A stretch of 64,000 bases of DNA from Myxococcales bacterium (GTDB lineage: Bacteria; Myxococcota_A; Polyangia; Haliangiales; Haliangiaceae): the NCBI GenBank assembly GCA_011526095.1, contig WYBA01000170.1, positions 1 to 64,000 of the forward strand, read 5' to 3'. Positions 42,259 through 50,346 of this stretch are shown here, one piece after another. How positions within the stretch are numbered: position 1 is the first letter of the stretch; each line of letters opens with the position of its first letter. A model generated the notes under the pieces. It saw only the letters and a list, made by a program, of their open reading frames with translations. It had not been told where the DNA came from and made no database searches. Both the position numbers and the translations under genes were made by a program.

Positions 42259-43784
42259 GACATCCACCGCCCGATCGGCGTGCCCCACACCCACCGGATC
42301 ACCTTCTGCAAGGTCTTCTCCTTGGCGGCGGTGTACGGGTACCAGACCTGCTCTTCCTTGGGGCCGAACCGGTCGATCACGATCGGCTGGGCGTGGCAGT
42401 AGCCCTTGAGCCCGACCTCGCCGTTGACCTGGCCGACGCCGCTGTGCTTGCGCCCGCCGAACGGCGCCTCGCACGCGCCGTAGGTGATCGAGCTCTCGTT
42501 GATGCACACCGACCCGGTGTCGAGCCGGCGGGCGATCGCCACGGCGCGCGCCTCGTCCTTCGACCACACCGTGCCCGACAGCCCGTAGAGCGAGTCGTTC
42601 GCCAGCCGGATCGCCTGCTCGTCGTCGTCGACGACGACGATCGGCAGGATCGGCCCGAACGTCTCCTCCTGCATGATCAGCATGTCGTGGGTGACGTCGA
42701 CCAGCACGGTCGGCTCGTAGAACAGCTCGCCGACGGCGGTGTTGCGCTTGCCGCCGCACAGCACGCGCGCGCCCCTGGCCAGGGCGTCGACCATGTGGCG
42801 CTCGATCGTCTCGAGCTGGCGCGGCCAGATCATCGGGCCGACGTCGTACTCGCCCTCGGTGCCCTGGCGCAGCGCGCTCGCCTTGGCCACGACGCGGGCG
42901 ATGAAGTCGTCGGCGATCGCGCGCGCGACGTAGACGCGCTCGGTGCCGCAGCAGAACTGGCCGGCGTTGAAGAACCCGCCGAACACCGCGCCGCCCGCCG
43001 CGCGCTCGACGTCCGCGTCGGCGCACACGATCATCGCGTCCTTGCCGCCGAGCTCGAGCGTGCACGGGATCAGGCTGCGCCCGCACGCCTCGCCGACCTT
43101 GCGGCCGGTCGCGACGCTGCCGGTGAACGAGACCTTGTCGACGCCGGCGTCGACCAGCGCGGCGCCGGTCGTGCCGTCACCGTGCATCACCTGCAGCAGC
43201 CCGTCGGGCAGCCCGGCGGCCGCGAGCAGCTCGCCGACCAGCGCGCCGGCGAACGGCGTCACCTCCGACGGCTTGAGCACGACCGCGTTGCCGGCCATCA
43301 GCGCCTGCACCGTCGGGTTGAGGCCGAGGATGAACGGCCCGTTCCACGGCGTGATGATCGCGACGACGCCGAGCGGGCGGTAGGTGATCAGCAGCTTCTT
43401 GGTGCGGAGCAGGTGCAGCCCGGGCCGGCGGTCGGTGAGGATCCGCTCGGCGTTCTTGGCGTAGTAGGTGAGCGAGTCGAGCGCCGGGAAGATCTCCATC
43501 ATCAGCGTCTCGAACCGCGACCGGCCGGTGTCGCGCATGCACACGCCGAGGTAGTGGTCCTGCTGCGCGCGCAGCAGCTCCGCGGCGCGCCGCATGATCG
43601 CCGCGCGCTCGGCGAACGGCGTCGCCGCCCACGCGGGCTGCGCGGCGCGCGCGCGCGCGACCGCGGCGCGGACCTCCTCGGGCGAGGTCACCGGGACCTC
43701 GCCGATCGCCTCCTGCGTCGACGGGCTGGCCACGCGCAGGCGGCGCCGGCCACCGCCGGCCTCCATCGGAACGACGATCGCCAT
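42255..43784 (-). CDS. Aldehyde dehydrogenase
   Basis: A 509-residue NAD(P)-dependent aldehyde dehydrogenase: TPWNGPFILGLNPTVQALMA, VVLKPSEVTP, VSFTGSVATGRKVG, the catalytic Glu block LELGGKDAMIV, the catalytic Cys in FFNAGQFCCGTERVYV, and MQEETFGPILPIVV. AGGGGGAT precedes the ATG. It lies between an SCP2 protein gene and fdxD in a leftward operon whose operator is at 44178. A likely role is oxidation of a side-chain aldehyde or of the aldehyde released by the Ltp lyases; the exact substrate is not evident. Confidence 0.92.
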   Translation of the reverse strand: MAIVVPMEAGGGRRRLRVASPSTQEAIGEVPVTSPEEVRAAVARARAAQPAWAATPFAERAAIMRRAAELLRAQQDHYLGVCMRDTGRSRFETLMMEIFPALDSLTYYAKNAERILTDRRPGLHLLRTKKLLITYRPLGVVAIITPWNGPFILGLNPTVQALMAGNAVVLKPSEVTPFAGALVGELLAAAGLPDGLLQVMHGDGTTGAALVDAGVDKVSFTGSVATGRKVGEACGRSLIPCTLELGGKDAMIVCADADVERAAGGAVFGGFFNAGQFCCGTERVYVARAIADDFIARVVAKASALRQGTEGEYDVGPMIWPRQLETIERHMVDALARGARVLCGGKRNTAVGELFYEPTVLVDVTHDMLIMQEETFGPILPIVVVDDDEQAIRLANDSLYGLSGTVWSKDEARAVAIARRLDTGSVCINESSITYGACEAPFGGRKHSGVGQVNGEVGLKGYCHAQPIVIDRFGPKEEQVWYPYTAAKEKTLQKVIRWVWGTPIGRWMS

Positions 43785-43825
43785 CGAATCCCCCTGGTGA
43801 AGCGGTGCCGGGCACCGCGCCGACG

Positions 43826-44161
43826 TCACGACGCCGGCGGCAGGAACTTGTTCATCTTCTGGGCCATCGGGATCGAGCCCGAGACCTTGAGCTTGCGCGT
43901 CAGGAACGCCTTCGCGCCGTTGAGCTCGCCGTTAGCCAGCTTGACGTAGTTGTCGGCGGAGATCTTGTACGTGACGGTCGGCTCGGGCACGCCGCCGGGC
44001 TCGACCGTGACCTTGCCGTCCGTGACGCGGACGGTCCACGTGCCGCCGCCGGTGCCGTCCAGCTCGTAGACGAACGTGGCGTTCACGCCCTTGGCCTCCT
44101 CCGGCCGGAAGCGCTCCTGGATCGTGTCGAAGTACTCGGTGCAGCTCGTGACGTGGCGCAT
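43826..44161 (-). CDS. SCP2 sterol-carrier domain protein
   Basis: A 111-residue single-domain protein. The SCP2 pattern is seen in NATFVYELDGTGGGTWTVRV, TDGKVTVEPGG, VTYKISADNYVKLANGELNG and AFLTRKLKVSGSIPMAQKMN. Such domains bind sterols, fatty acids or their CoA esters in a hydrophobic tunnel and shuttle them between enzymes. First gene of the SCP2-aldehyde dehydrogenase-fdxD operon; its ATG lies 16 bp from operator site 5. A longer frame starting at 44185 would begin inside the operator and is not used. Confidence 0.9.
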   Translation of the reverse strand: MRHVTSCTEYFDTIQERFRPEEAKGVNATFVYELDGTGGGTWTVRVTDGKVTVEPGGVPEPTVTYKISADNYVKLANGELNGAKAFLTRKLKVSGSIPMAQKMNKFLPPAS

Positions 44162-44177
44162 CGGTGCGTCCCCTCCG

Positions 44178-44191
44178 TGAAACATGTTCTA
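44178..44191. promoter_or_regulatory. KstR-type palindromic operator (site 5)
   Basis: TGAAACATGTTCTA in the 62 bp between the alpha/beta-hydrolase stop and the SCP2 start, both leftward. Its presence shows that SCP2-aldehyde dehydrogenase-fdxD is a separate unit from the hydrolase-alcohol dehydrogenase pair. Confidence 0.85.
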
Positions 44192-44223
44192 CACGCGCAG
44201 TAGAGATCAGGCGTGCGGGATCG

Positions 44224-45111
44224 TCAAGCCTGATCGCGCGCGTGATCGCGTGACCGGTCGCCTGGCCGATCGGCGGCCCGATCGGCGGCGGCGAAGTGAT
44301 CGAGCAGCGCGGCGTTGAGCTCGTCCGCGCACTGGTGCAGCACGGCGTGCCCCGCGTCGGGGAGCTCGAGCAGTCGCGAGCCGGGGATCAGCGTGTGGAG
44401 CCGATGCGTCTCGCGCGGGCGGATCAGCCGGTCCTGCGCGGCCTTGACCACCAGCGTCGGCGTCGCGGCGAGCGCGGGCAACCGCCGCGCCGTGCCGTGG
44501 GTCATCACGGCGGCGATCTGGAACAGCCGGTCGCGGCGCGGCGCCGCGGCGACGACGTGGTCGGACAGCGCCCGGCGCAGCGGCGCGACGTCCACCGCGG
44601 CGAGGTACGCGTCGGGGAAGATCAGCCGCTCGAGCGCGCGCGTCCGTCCGGCGCGCGGGCCGAGGAACCCGGTGAGGAACAGCCCGAGCGCGCGCGGGGG
44701 CGGCAGCGCGTTGCGCACCCCGCCGGCGTGGGTGACGACGAGCGCGAGGCTGCGGACGCGGTCCGGGTGGTGGAGCGCGAGCTCCTGCGCGACCATCCCG
44801 CCCATCGACACGCCGACGATGTGGGCGCGGTTCCAGCCGAGCGCGTCCAGCACCGCGACGGCGTGCTGGCCGAACCGCCGCATGGTCGGCAGGCGCGGGC
44901 GCGCGCGCGCCGCCGGCGCGGGGCGGCGCACGGTCTTGCCGGCGCCCGCGTTGTCGAACCACGCGACGTGGTGACGGCGCGACAGCGCCGGGATCTGGTT
45001 CATCCACAGGTGGCCCGGGACGCCGAACCCCATGATCAGCAGGACGGGCGAGCCCGCCTCGCCGGCGGTGTCGTAGTGCAGGCGCGCGTCGGGCAGCTCG
45101 ACGATCGGCAC
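44224..45111 (-). CDS. Alpha/beta-hydrolase
   Basis: A 295-residue hydrolase: strand SPVLLIMGFGVPGHLWMNQI (HG-type oxyanion loop replaced by MGFG), WFDNAGAGKT, the nucleophile elbow HIVGVSMGGMVAQELAL (Ser about residue 95), and a late LLELPDAGHAVLHQ with the catalytic His. The GTG at 45111 (VPIVELPDARLHYD), one base past the alcohol dehydrogenase stop, is preferred to a GTG 42 bp upstream. The substrate could be a steroid ester or lactone, or a ring-cleavage product as for HsaD-type enzymes, but no specific HsaD feature is evident. Confidence 0.84.
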   Translation of the reverse strand: MPIVELPDARLHYDTAGEAGSPVLLIMGFGVPGHLWMNQIPALSRRHHVAWFDNAGAGKTVRRPAPAARARPRLPTMRRFGQHAVAVLDALGWNRAHIVGVSMGGMVAQELALHHPDRVRSLALVVTHAGGVRNALPPPRALGLFLTGFLGPRAGRTRALERLIFPDAYLAAVDVAPLRRALSDHVVAAAPRRDRLFQIAAVMTHGTARRLPALAATPTLVVKAAQDRLIRPRETHRLHTLIPGSRLLELPDAGHAVLHQCADELNAALLDHFAAADRAADRPGDRSRDHARDQA

Positions 45112-45112
45112 G

Positions 45113-46165
45113 TCACGCCCCGGCGTCGCGCGCCGCGGAGGCCGCGGCGTCACCGGTGACCAGCACGATCCGCCCCGACAGCCCGCCGGCGTGGACCATC
45201 CGCTGCGCGCGATCGGCGGCGTCGAGCGGCAGGCGCGCGTGGACCGGGACCTCGAACGGGCGCGCGGCGTGGAGCGCCAGCAGCTCGGCCATGTCGCGGC
45301 GGGTGGCGCCGCTCGAGCCGGTGACCTGCAAGCCGCGGGTGATCATGTAGCCGAGGTTGAGCTCGGCGCGCGCCTCGACCACGTTGCCGACGGCGACCAT
45401 CCGGCCGCCGATGCCGAGCGAGCGCAGCGTGGCGTTGAACGTCGGCGCGCCGACGCAGTCGAGCGCGACGTCGACCGCGCCGCCGGGCAGCCGCTTGTGG
45501 AAGCCGGCGCCGTCGTCGACGACGACCGCGGCGCCGAGCGCCTCCACCATGGCCGCGTGCTCGGCGCGCCGGACCTGCGCGACCACCGTGGCGCCGAGCC
45601 GGGTGGCGACCTGCACCGCGGCGGCGCCGACGCCGCCGTTGGCGCCGGTGACGAGCACGCGCATGCCCGCCTGGAGCTTGCCTGCCCGGACCAGGCCGCG
45701 ATAGGCGGTGCCGGCGGTGCAGTGCAGGATCGCCGCCTGCGCGGCGTCGAGCCCGTCGGCCGAGCGGTAGAGCGCGCGCTCGGGCACGACCATCCACGTC
45801 GCGTAGCCGCCGTCGATCAGCAGGCCGAGCACGGCCGCGGCGCGCTGGCACAGCGAGGTCTCGCCGACGAGGCACGGCGGGCACAGCCCGCAGAAGTCGC
45901 GGTGCATCGTCGCGACGCGGTCGCCGACCTGCCAGTCGGTGACCTTCGGGCCGACCGCGGTGACGCGCCCGACCGCCTCGTGGCCCGGCGTGACCGGCAG
46001 GCGGAGGAACGGGAACCGGCCGGCGCGGTCGATCAGGTCGCGGTGGCACACCCCGCACGCCTCGATCGCGACGACGACCTGGTCGCCGGCCGGCGCCGGC
46101 GGATCGCCGGCCGGCGCCACCGCGAGGTCCGCGGACCACCCGACCTCCCTCAGGGTCGCTCGCAT
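45113..46165 (-). CDS. Zinc-dependent alcohol dehydrogenase (MDR family)
   Basis: A 350-residue medium-chain dehydrogenase. Catalytic zinc ligands lie in EACGVCHRDLIDRAG and PGHEAVGRVTAVGPKV; the structural zinc loop is FCGLCPPCLVGETSLC (four Cys). The cofactor loop is VLVTGANGGVGAAAVQVATR. It is the first gene of a leftward pair with the alpha/beta-hydrolase and is divergent from another hydrolase gene across operator site 6. Possible roles are oxidation of the sterol side-chain terminal alcohol or of the 3-beta-hydroxyl; not decidable from sequence. Confidence 0.91.
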   Translation of the reverse strand: MRATLREVGWSADLAVAPAGDPPAPAGDQVVVAIEACGVCHRDLIDRAGRFPFLRLPVTPGHEAVGRVTAVGPKVTDWQVGDRVATMHRDFCGLCPPCLVGETSLCQRAAAVLGLLIDGGYATWMVVPERALYRSADGLDAAQAAILHCTAGTAYRGLVRAGKLQAGMRVLVTGANGGVGAAAVQVATRLGATVVAQVRRAEHAAMVEALGAAVVVDDGAGFHKRLPGGAVDVALDCVGAPTFNATLRSLGIGGRMVAVGNVVEARAELNLGYMITRGLQVTGSSGATRRDMAELLALHAARPFEVPVHARLPLDAADRAQRMVHAGGLSGRIVLVTGDAAASAARDAGA

Positions 46166-46174
46166 GCGCCAGAG

Positions 46175-46188
46175 TGAAACGTGTTCCA
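46175..46188. promoter_or_regulatory. KstR-type palindromic operator (site 6)
   Basis: TGAAACGTGTTCCA between the divergent alcohol dehydrogenase (9 bp away) and alpha/beta-hydrolase (38 bp away) genes. The centre is GT rather than AT, still within TnnAACnnGTTnnA. Confidence 0.82.
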
Positions 46189-46226
46189 CCGTGGACGTCA
46201 AGCGCCGCGACGGCGATGATGACGCG

Positions 46227-47093
46227 GTGCAGCCTCGACCGACCCAGTTCACCGGCCACGGCGGCGTCCCGCTGCGCGGGGACGCGTACGGCGACCCCGC
46301 GCAGCCGCCGGTCGTGCTGCTCCACGGCGGCGGCCAGACCCGCCACGCCTGGGGCGGGACGGCGCGCGCGCTCGCGGCGGCGGGGTTCCACGTCGTGTCG
46401 ATCGACCACCGCGGCCACGGTGACAGCGGCTGGCCCGAGGACGCCGACTACAACCTGCCGGCGTTCGCCGGCGACGTCGTCGCGGTCGCCGCGCAGCTCG
46501 GCGCGCCGCCCGTCGTCGTCGGCGCGTCGCTGGGAGGCCTCGCCGGGCTGATGGCCGAGGGCGAGCACGGGCCGGTGATGCGCGCGCTGGTGCTGGTCGA
46601 CGTCGCGCCGCGGATGGAGGCGAGCGGCGTGGCGCGGATCGTCGGGTTCATGCAGACCGGGCTCGACGGGTTCGACTCGCTCGAGGCCGCGGCGGACGCG
46701 ATCGCCGCCTACCTGCCGCACCGCAAGCGCCCCCGCGACCTCGGCGGGCTGGCCAAGAACCTGCGGCAGGGGGAGGACGGCCGGTGGCGCTGGCACTGGG
46801 ACCCGCGGTTCATCCGCCGCGACGGCCCCGATCCGGCGTTCACCCAGGAGCGGCTCGCCGCCGCCGCGGCGCGGCTGACGATCCCGACGCTGATCGTCCG
46901 CGGCCGGATGAGCGACGTGCTGTCCGAGGAGGGCGTGCGCGAGCTGCAGGCCCTCGTGCCCCACGCCGCCTACGCCGACGTTGGCGCGGCGCACATGGTG
47001 GCGGGCGACGCCAACGACGCGTTCACCGACGCCGTCGTGGCGTTCCTCACCCTAAATGTTGCGGTCGCGGCCCGCCCAGTACGGATCGCGTAG
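46227..47093 (+). CDS. Alpha/beta-hydrolase
   Basis: A 288-residue hydrolase: QPPVVLLHGGGQTRHAWGGT (oxyanion loop), VVSIDHRGHGDSGWPEDADY, elbow PVVVGASLGGLAGLMAEG (catalytic Ser), VLVDVAPRMEASGVARI, then TLIVRGRMSDVLSEEGVREL and the His in ADVGAAHMVAGD. A GTG start at 46227 is chosen (QPRPTQFTGHGGVPLRGDAY); another GTG at 46191 lies nearer the operator. Its last 14 codons overlap the convergent acyl-CoA ligase gene by 42 bp. Divergent from the alcohol dehydrogenase and under the same operator; substrate unknown. Confidence 0.83.
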   Translation: MQPRPTQFTGHGGVPLRGDAYGDPAQPPVVLLHGGGQTRHAWGGTARALAAAGFHVVSIDHRGHGDSGWPEDADYNLPAFAGDVVAVAAQLGAPPVVVGASLGGLAGLMAEGEHGPVMRALVLVDVAPRMEASGVARIVGFMQTGLDGFDSLEAAADAIAAYLPHRKRPRDLGGLAKNLRQGEDGRWRWHWDPRFIRRDGPDPAFTQERLAAAAARLTIPTLIVRGRMSDVLSEEGVRELQALVPHAAYADVGAAHMVAGDANDAFTDAVVAFLTLNVAVAARPVRIA

Positions 47094-48605
47094 CTTGCGC
47101 TTGTACAGCTTGCCGTTGGGGTCGCGCGGCATCTCGGGGATGAAGTCGATCGTGCGCGGCAGCTTGAACCTCGCCAGCCGCTCCGACGCGTAGGCCTGGA
47201 TCGCCGCGGCGAGCGCGTCGTCGGCCGCGGCCTGGGGCGCCGGCTGGATCACGGCCTTGACCTGCTCGCCCCAGTCGTCGTCGGGGACGCCGAACACGGC
47301 GGCGTCTGCCACGGCCGGGTGCGCGAGCAGCACCGCCTCGATCTCCGCCGGGTAGATGTTCACCCCACCGGAGATGATCATGTCGGCCTTGCGGTCGCAC
47401 AGGAACAGGTAACCGTCGGCGTCGAGGTAGCCGGCGTCGCCGACGGTGAAGAACCCGTCGCGCCACGCGTCGCCGGTCTTGGCGGCGTCGCGGTGGTACT
47501 CGAACCGATGGTCGCCCATGCGGATCCACACCGTGCCCGGCGTCCCGGCCGGGACCGGCTGGTGGGCGTCGTCGAGGATCCGGATCTGCGAGATCGGCCA
47601 CGGCCTGCCGACGGTGCCGGGGCGCTCGAGCCACTGCTGCGGCGTCACCAGGGTGCCGCCGCCCTCGGACGCCGCGTAGTACTCGTAGATGCACGGGCCC
47701 CACCACGCCAGCATCTGGCGCTTGGTCTCGACCGGGCACGGCGCGGCGCTGTGGATGACGTGCGTGAGCGAGGACACGTCGTACCTGCGGCGCACCTCGT
47801 CAGGCAGCTTGAGCAGCCGGTTGAACTGCGTCGGCACCATGTGGCTCGAGGTGACGCGGTGGCGCTCGATCAGCCGCAGCATCTCCTCGGGGTCCCACTT
47901 GTCGACCAGCACCAGCGTGTGGCCGAGGTGGAGGTGGTTGGTCGCGAAGTTGAGGACGGCCGTGTGGTAGAGCGGCGCGCCGACGAAGTGGACGCCGGCG
48001 CTGCCCGGCAGGATGCCGAACAGCGACAGGAACATCGCCTGCTGGGTCGCGACCGCCTCGGGCGCGGCGCCGGTGAGCGGGCGCTTGACGCCCTTGGGCT
48101 TGCCGGTCGTCCCGGAGGTGTAGGTCATCGAGGCGCCGGCGGTGCGCGCGTCCGGCGTCGTCGGCAGGTGGTCGCCGAGCAGCGACGCCAGCGGGCGGAA
48201 CCCCGGCGCCGCGCCGCCGGTGACGAACCGCGCGTCCTCGGGAAAGCCGATCTCGGCGCACGCCGCCGCGACCGTCTCCGCCGCGCGCGGCATCGTGATC
48301 ACGGCGGCCGCCTCGCAGTCGGCCAGGATGTAGGCGATCTCCGGCGCCGCGAGGTGCCAGTTGATCGGCGTGACGTACCACCCGGCCTGGTGGGCGGCGA
48401 GGAACGCCTCGATCATCGCGGCGCGGTTGTCGAGCACCGTCGCGATGCAGTCGCCAGCCTTCAGCCCGCGCGCGCGCAGCGCGTGGACCAGGCGGTTGGC
48501 GCCGGCGAGCAGCTCGCCGGCGGTGATGGCCTTGCCGTCGGGCTCGACGACGGCGGTCCACGCCGGCGCCTGCCCCGCGATCTTCCAGAACCCCACGTCG
48601 GTCAT
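47052..48605 (-). CDS. Acyl-CoA synthetase (FadD4-like)
   Basis: A 517-residue ANL-superfamily ligase. AMP-binding block MTYTSGTTGKPKGVKRPLTG, GAPLYHTAVLNFATNHLHLG, HSAAPCPVETKRQML, YYAASEGGGTLVTPQQWLE, VGDAGYLDADGYLFLCDRKA and GGVNIYPAEIEAVLLAHPAV, plus the late catalytic Lys in MPRDPNGKLYKRKLRDPYW. It resembles mycobacterial FadD4-type ligases rather than FadD19 or FadD3, so the acid it activates is open: a sterol side-chain or fatty acid is likely. ATG 48605 lies 31 bp from operator site 7; a longer start at 48644 would lie in the operator. Confidence 0.88.
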   Translation of the reverse strand: MTDVGFWKIAGQAPAWTAVVEPDGKAITAGELLAGANRLVHALRARGLKAGDCIATVLDNRAAMIEAFLAAHQAGWYVTPINWHLAAPEIAYILADCEAAAVITMPRAAETVAAACAEIGFPEDARFVTGGAAPGFRPLASLLGDHLPTTPDARTAGASMTYTSGTTGKPKGVKRPLTGAAPEAVATQQAMFLSLFGILPGSAGVHFVGAPLYHTAVLNFATNHLHLGHTLVLVDKWDPEEMLRLIERHRVTSSHMVPTQFNRLLKLPDEVRRRYDVSSLTHVIHSAAPCPVETKRQMLAWWGPCIYEYYAASEGGGTLVTPQQWLERPGTVGRPWPISQIRILDDAHQPVPAGTPGTVWIRMGDHRFEYHRDAAKTGDAWRDGFFTVGDAGYLDADGYLFLCDRKADMIISGGVNIYPAEIEAVLLAHPAVADAAVFGVPDDDWGEQVKAVIQPAPQAAADDALAAAIQAYASERLARFKLPRTIDFIPEMPRDPNGKLYKRKLRDPYWAGRDRNI

Positions 48606-48636
48606 GGCGCGCAGCCTACACCAGCCCGCGGGCATG

Positions 48637-48650
48637 TGAAACATGTTCTA
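48637..48650. promoter_or_regulatory. KstR-type palindromic operator (site 7)
   Basis: TGAAACATGTTCTA in the 100 bp between divergent acyl-CoA ligase genes, on the side of the leftward FadD4-like gene. It is one of two operators in this gap; centres are 45 bp apart. Confidence 0.85.
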
Positions 48651-48681
48651 GTCATGGCGCGCTCCGTCCTTGACAGCCGGG

Positions 48682-48695
48682 TAGAACAAGTTCCA
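48682..48695. promoter_or_regulatory. KstR-type palindromic operator (site 8)
   Basis: TAGAACAAGTTCCA, 10 bp before the fadD19 ATG. Its centre is AA, the most divergent of the set, but all fixed TnnAACnnGTTnnA positions are kept. Confidence 0.8.
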
Positions 48696-48705
48696 TCGTC
48701 CGCTC

Positions 48706-50346
48706 ATGGCGGGGAGCGCGACCTTCAACATCGCCGACCTGTTCGAGTCGCTGGCCGGGGCGTTCCCCGAGCGGCTCGCGCTGGTCTCGGGTGCCCACCG
48801 GCTGACCTACGCGGCGCTCGACGAGCGCGCCGACCGGCTCGCCGACGTGCTGCGCGGCCGCGGCGTCGGCGCCGGCAGCCACGTCGGCGTCCACCTGTGG
48901 AACGGGCACGAGTACGTCGAGGCGATGCTCGCGGCGCTCAAGCTGCGCGCCGTCCCGATCAACCTCAACTACCGCTACGTCGCGGCCGAGCTGCGCTACC
49001 TGTGCGACAACGCGGACCTCGTCGCGGTCGTCACCCAGCGCAGCCTGCTGCCGGTGATGGCCGAGGCGGCGCGTGGGCTGCCCGCCGCGCGGACGATGCT
49101 GGTCGTCGACGACGGGGCGGAGGCCGACGCGCTCGGCGTCGAGCCGGTCGACTACGAGGTCGCGCTCTCCGGCGGCCGGCCGCGCCGCGGCTACGAGGCT
49201 CGCTCGGGCGACGACCGCTACATCATCTATACCGGCGGCACGACCGGCATGCCCAAGGGCGTGGTGTGGCGCCACGAGGACCTGTTCTTCGCGGGCCTGC
49301 AGGGCGGGCGCCCGGGCGGCGACCCCGTGTCCTCGCCCGCCGAGGTGATCGAGTGGGCGAGCGATCCGGATAACCGGATGAACCTGTTGCCCGCGGCGCC
49401 GCTGATCCACGGCGCGGCCCAGCTCGGCGGGTGGATCAGCCTGTTCACCGGCGGCACGCTCGTGATCCAGCCGGGCAAGAGCTTCGACGCGCGGCGCACG
49501 TGCGAGCTGATCGGGCAGGAGCGGGTCACGACGATCACGCTCGTCGGGGACGCGATGGCGCGCCCGCTGTGCGACACGCTGGGCGCGCCGGGCGCGGCCT
49601 ACGACACGTCGACGCTCGTCGCGATCGCGTCGGCCGGCGCGATCCTGTCGCCCGCGGTGCGCGACCGGCTGCAGGAGCTGCTGCCCGAGACGCTCGTGCT
49701 CAACAACTTCGGCTCGAGCGAGACCGGTCACCAGGGCTCGGCGTTCCCCGGCAGCGAGACCGGCGCCGACGGCCGGCCCAGCTTCGCGATGGATCCCAAC
49801 AGCCTCGTGCTCGACGACGAGCTGCGGCCGCTCGCGCCCGGCGACGGCCGGATGGGCAAGCTGGCGCGCGCCGGCCACGTCCCGCTCGGCTACTACAAGG
49901 ACGAGGCGAAGACGGCGGAGCGGTTCGTGACGATCGACGGCAAGCGGTTCGTGCTGCCGGGTGACCTGGCGACGATCGAGGCCGACGGGCGGATCACGGT
50001 CTACGGCCGCGGCTCGAACTGCATCAACACCGGCGGCGAGAAGGTGTTCCCCGAGGAGGTCGAGGAGGCGCTCAAGGCGCACGCCGACGTGTTCGACGCG
50101 CTCGTCGTCGGCATCCCCGACGAGACGTGGATGGAGCGGGTCGTCGCGGTGGTCCAGCCGCGCGCCGGCCGGGCGCCGACGCTCGGCGAGCTGCAGGCGC
50201 ACTGCCGCCAGCACATCGCCGGCTACAAGGTGCCGCGCCAGCTCGCGCTGGTCGACGAGGTCGCGCGCCAGCCCAGCGGCAAGCCGGACTACGCGTGGGC
50301 CAAGCAGATCGTCCTCACCACCTCCGACGCGGGAGCGCGCGCGTGA
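48706..50346 (+). CDS. fadD19: FadD19-like sterol side-chain acyl-CoA ligase
   Basis: A 546-residue ANL ligase: FNIADLFESLAGAFPERLAL, AVPINLNYRYVAAELRYLCD, the AMP-binding loop YIIYTGGTTGMPKGVVWRHE, PLIHGAAQLGGWISLFTGGT, VGDAMARPLCDTLG, FGSSETGHQGSAF, GYYKDEAKTAERFVTIDGKR and RGSNCINTGGEKVFPEEVEE, ending QPSGKPDYAWAK. This follows FadD19 block for block as I recall it. FadD19 activates C26/C24-branched sterol side-chain acids in rhodococci and mycobacteria. It leads a rightward operon fadD19-Rieske-SDR-amidohydrolase-FAD protein, coupled by 1-4 bp overlaps. Confidence 0.9.
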   Translation: MAGSATFNIADLFESLAGAFPERLALVSGAHRLTYAALDERADRLADVLRGRGVGAGSHVGVHLWNGHEYVEAMLAALKLRAVPINLNYRYVAAELRYLCDNADLVAVVTQRSLLPVMAEAARGLPAARTMLVVDDGAEADALGVEPVDYEVALSGGRPRRGYEARSGDDRYIIYTGGTTGMPKGVVWRHEDLFFAGLQGGRPGGDPVSSPAEVIEWASDPDNRMNLLPAAPLIHGAAQLGGWISLFTGGTLVIQPGKSFDARRTCELIGQERVTTITLVGDAMARPLCDTLGAPGAAYDTSTLVAIASAGAILSPAVRDRLQELLPETLVLNNFGSSETGHQGSAFPGSETGADGRPSFAMDPNSLVLDDELRPLAPGDGRMGKLARAGHVPLGYYKDEAKTAERFVTIDGKRFVLPGDLATIEADGRITVYGRGSNCINTGGEKVFPEEVEEALKAHADVFDALVVGIPDETWMERVVAVVQPRAGRAPTLGELQAHCRQHIAGYKVPRQLALVDEVARQPSGKPDYAWAKQIVLTTSDAGARA

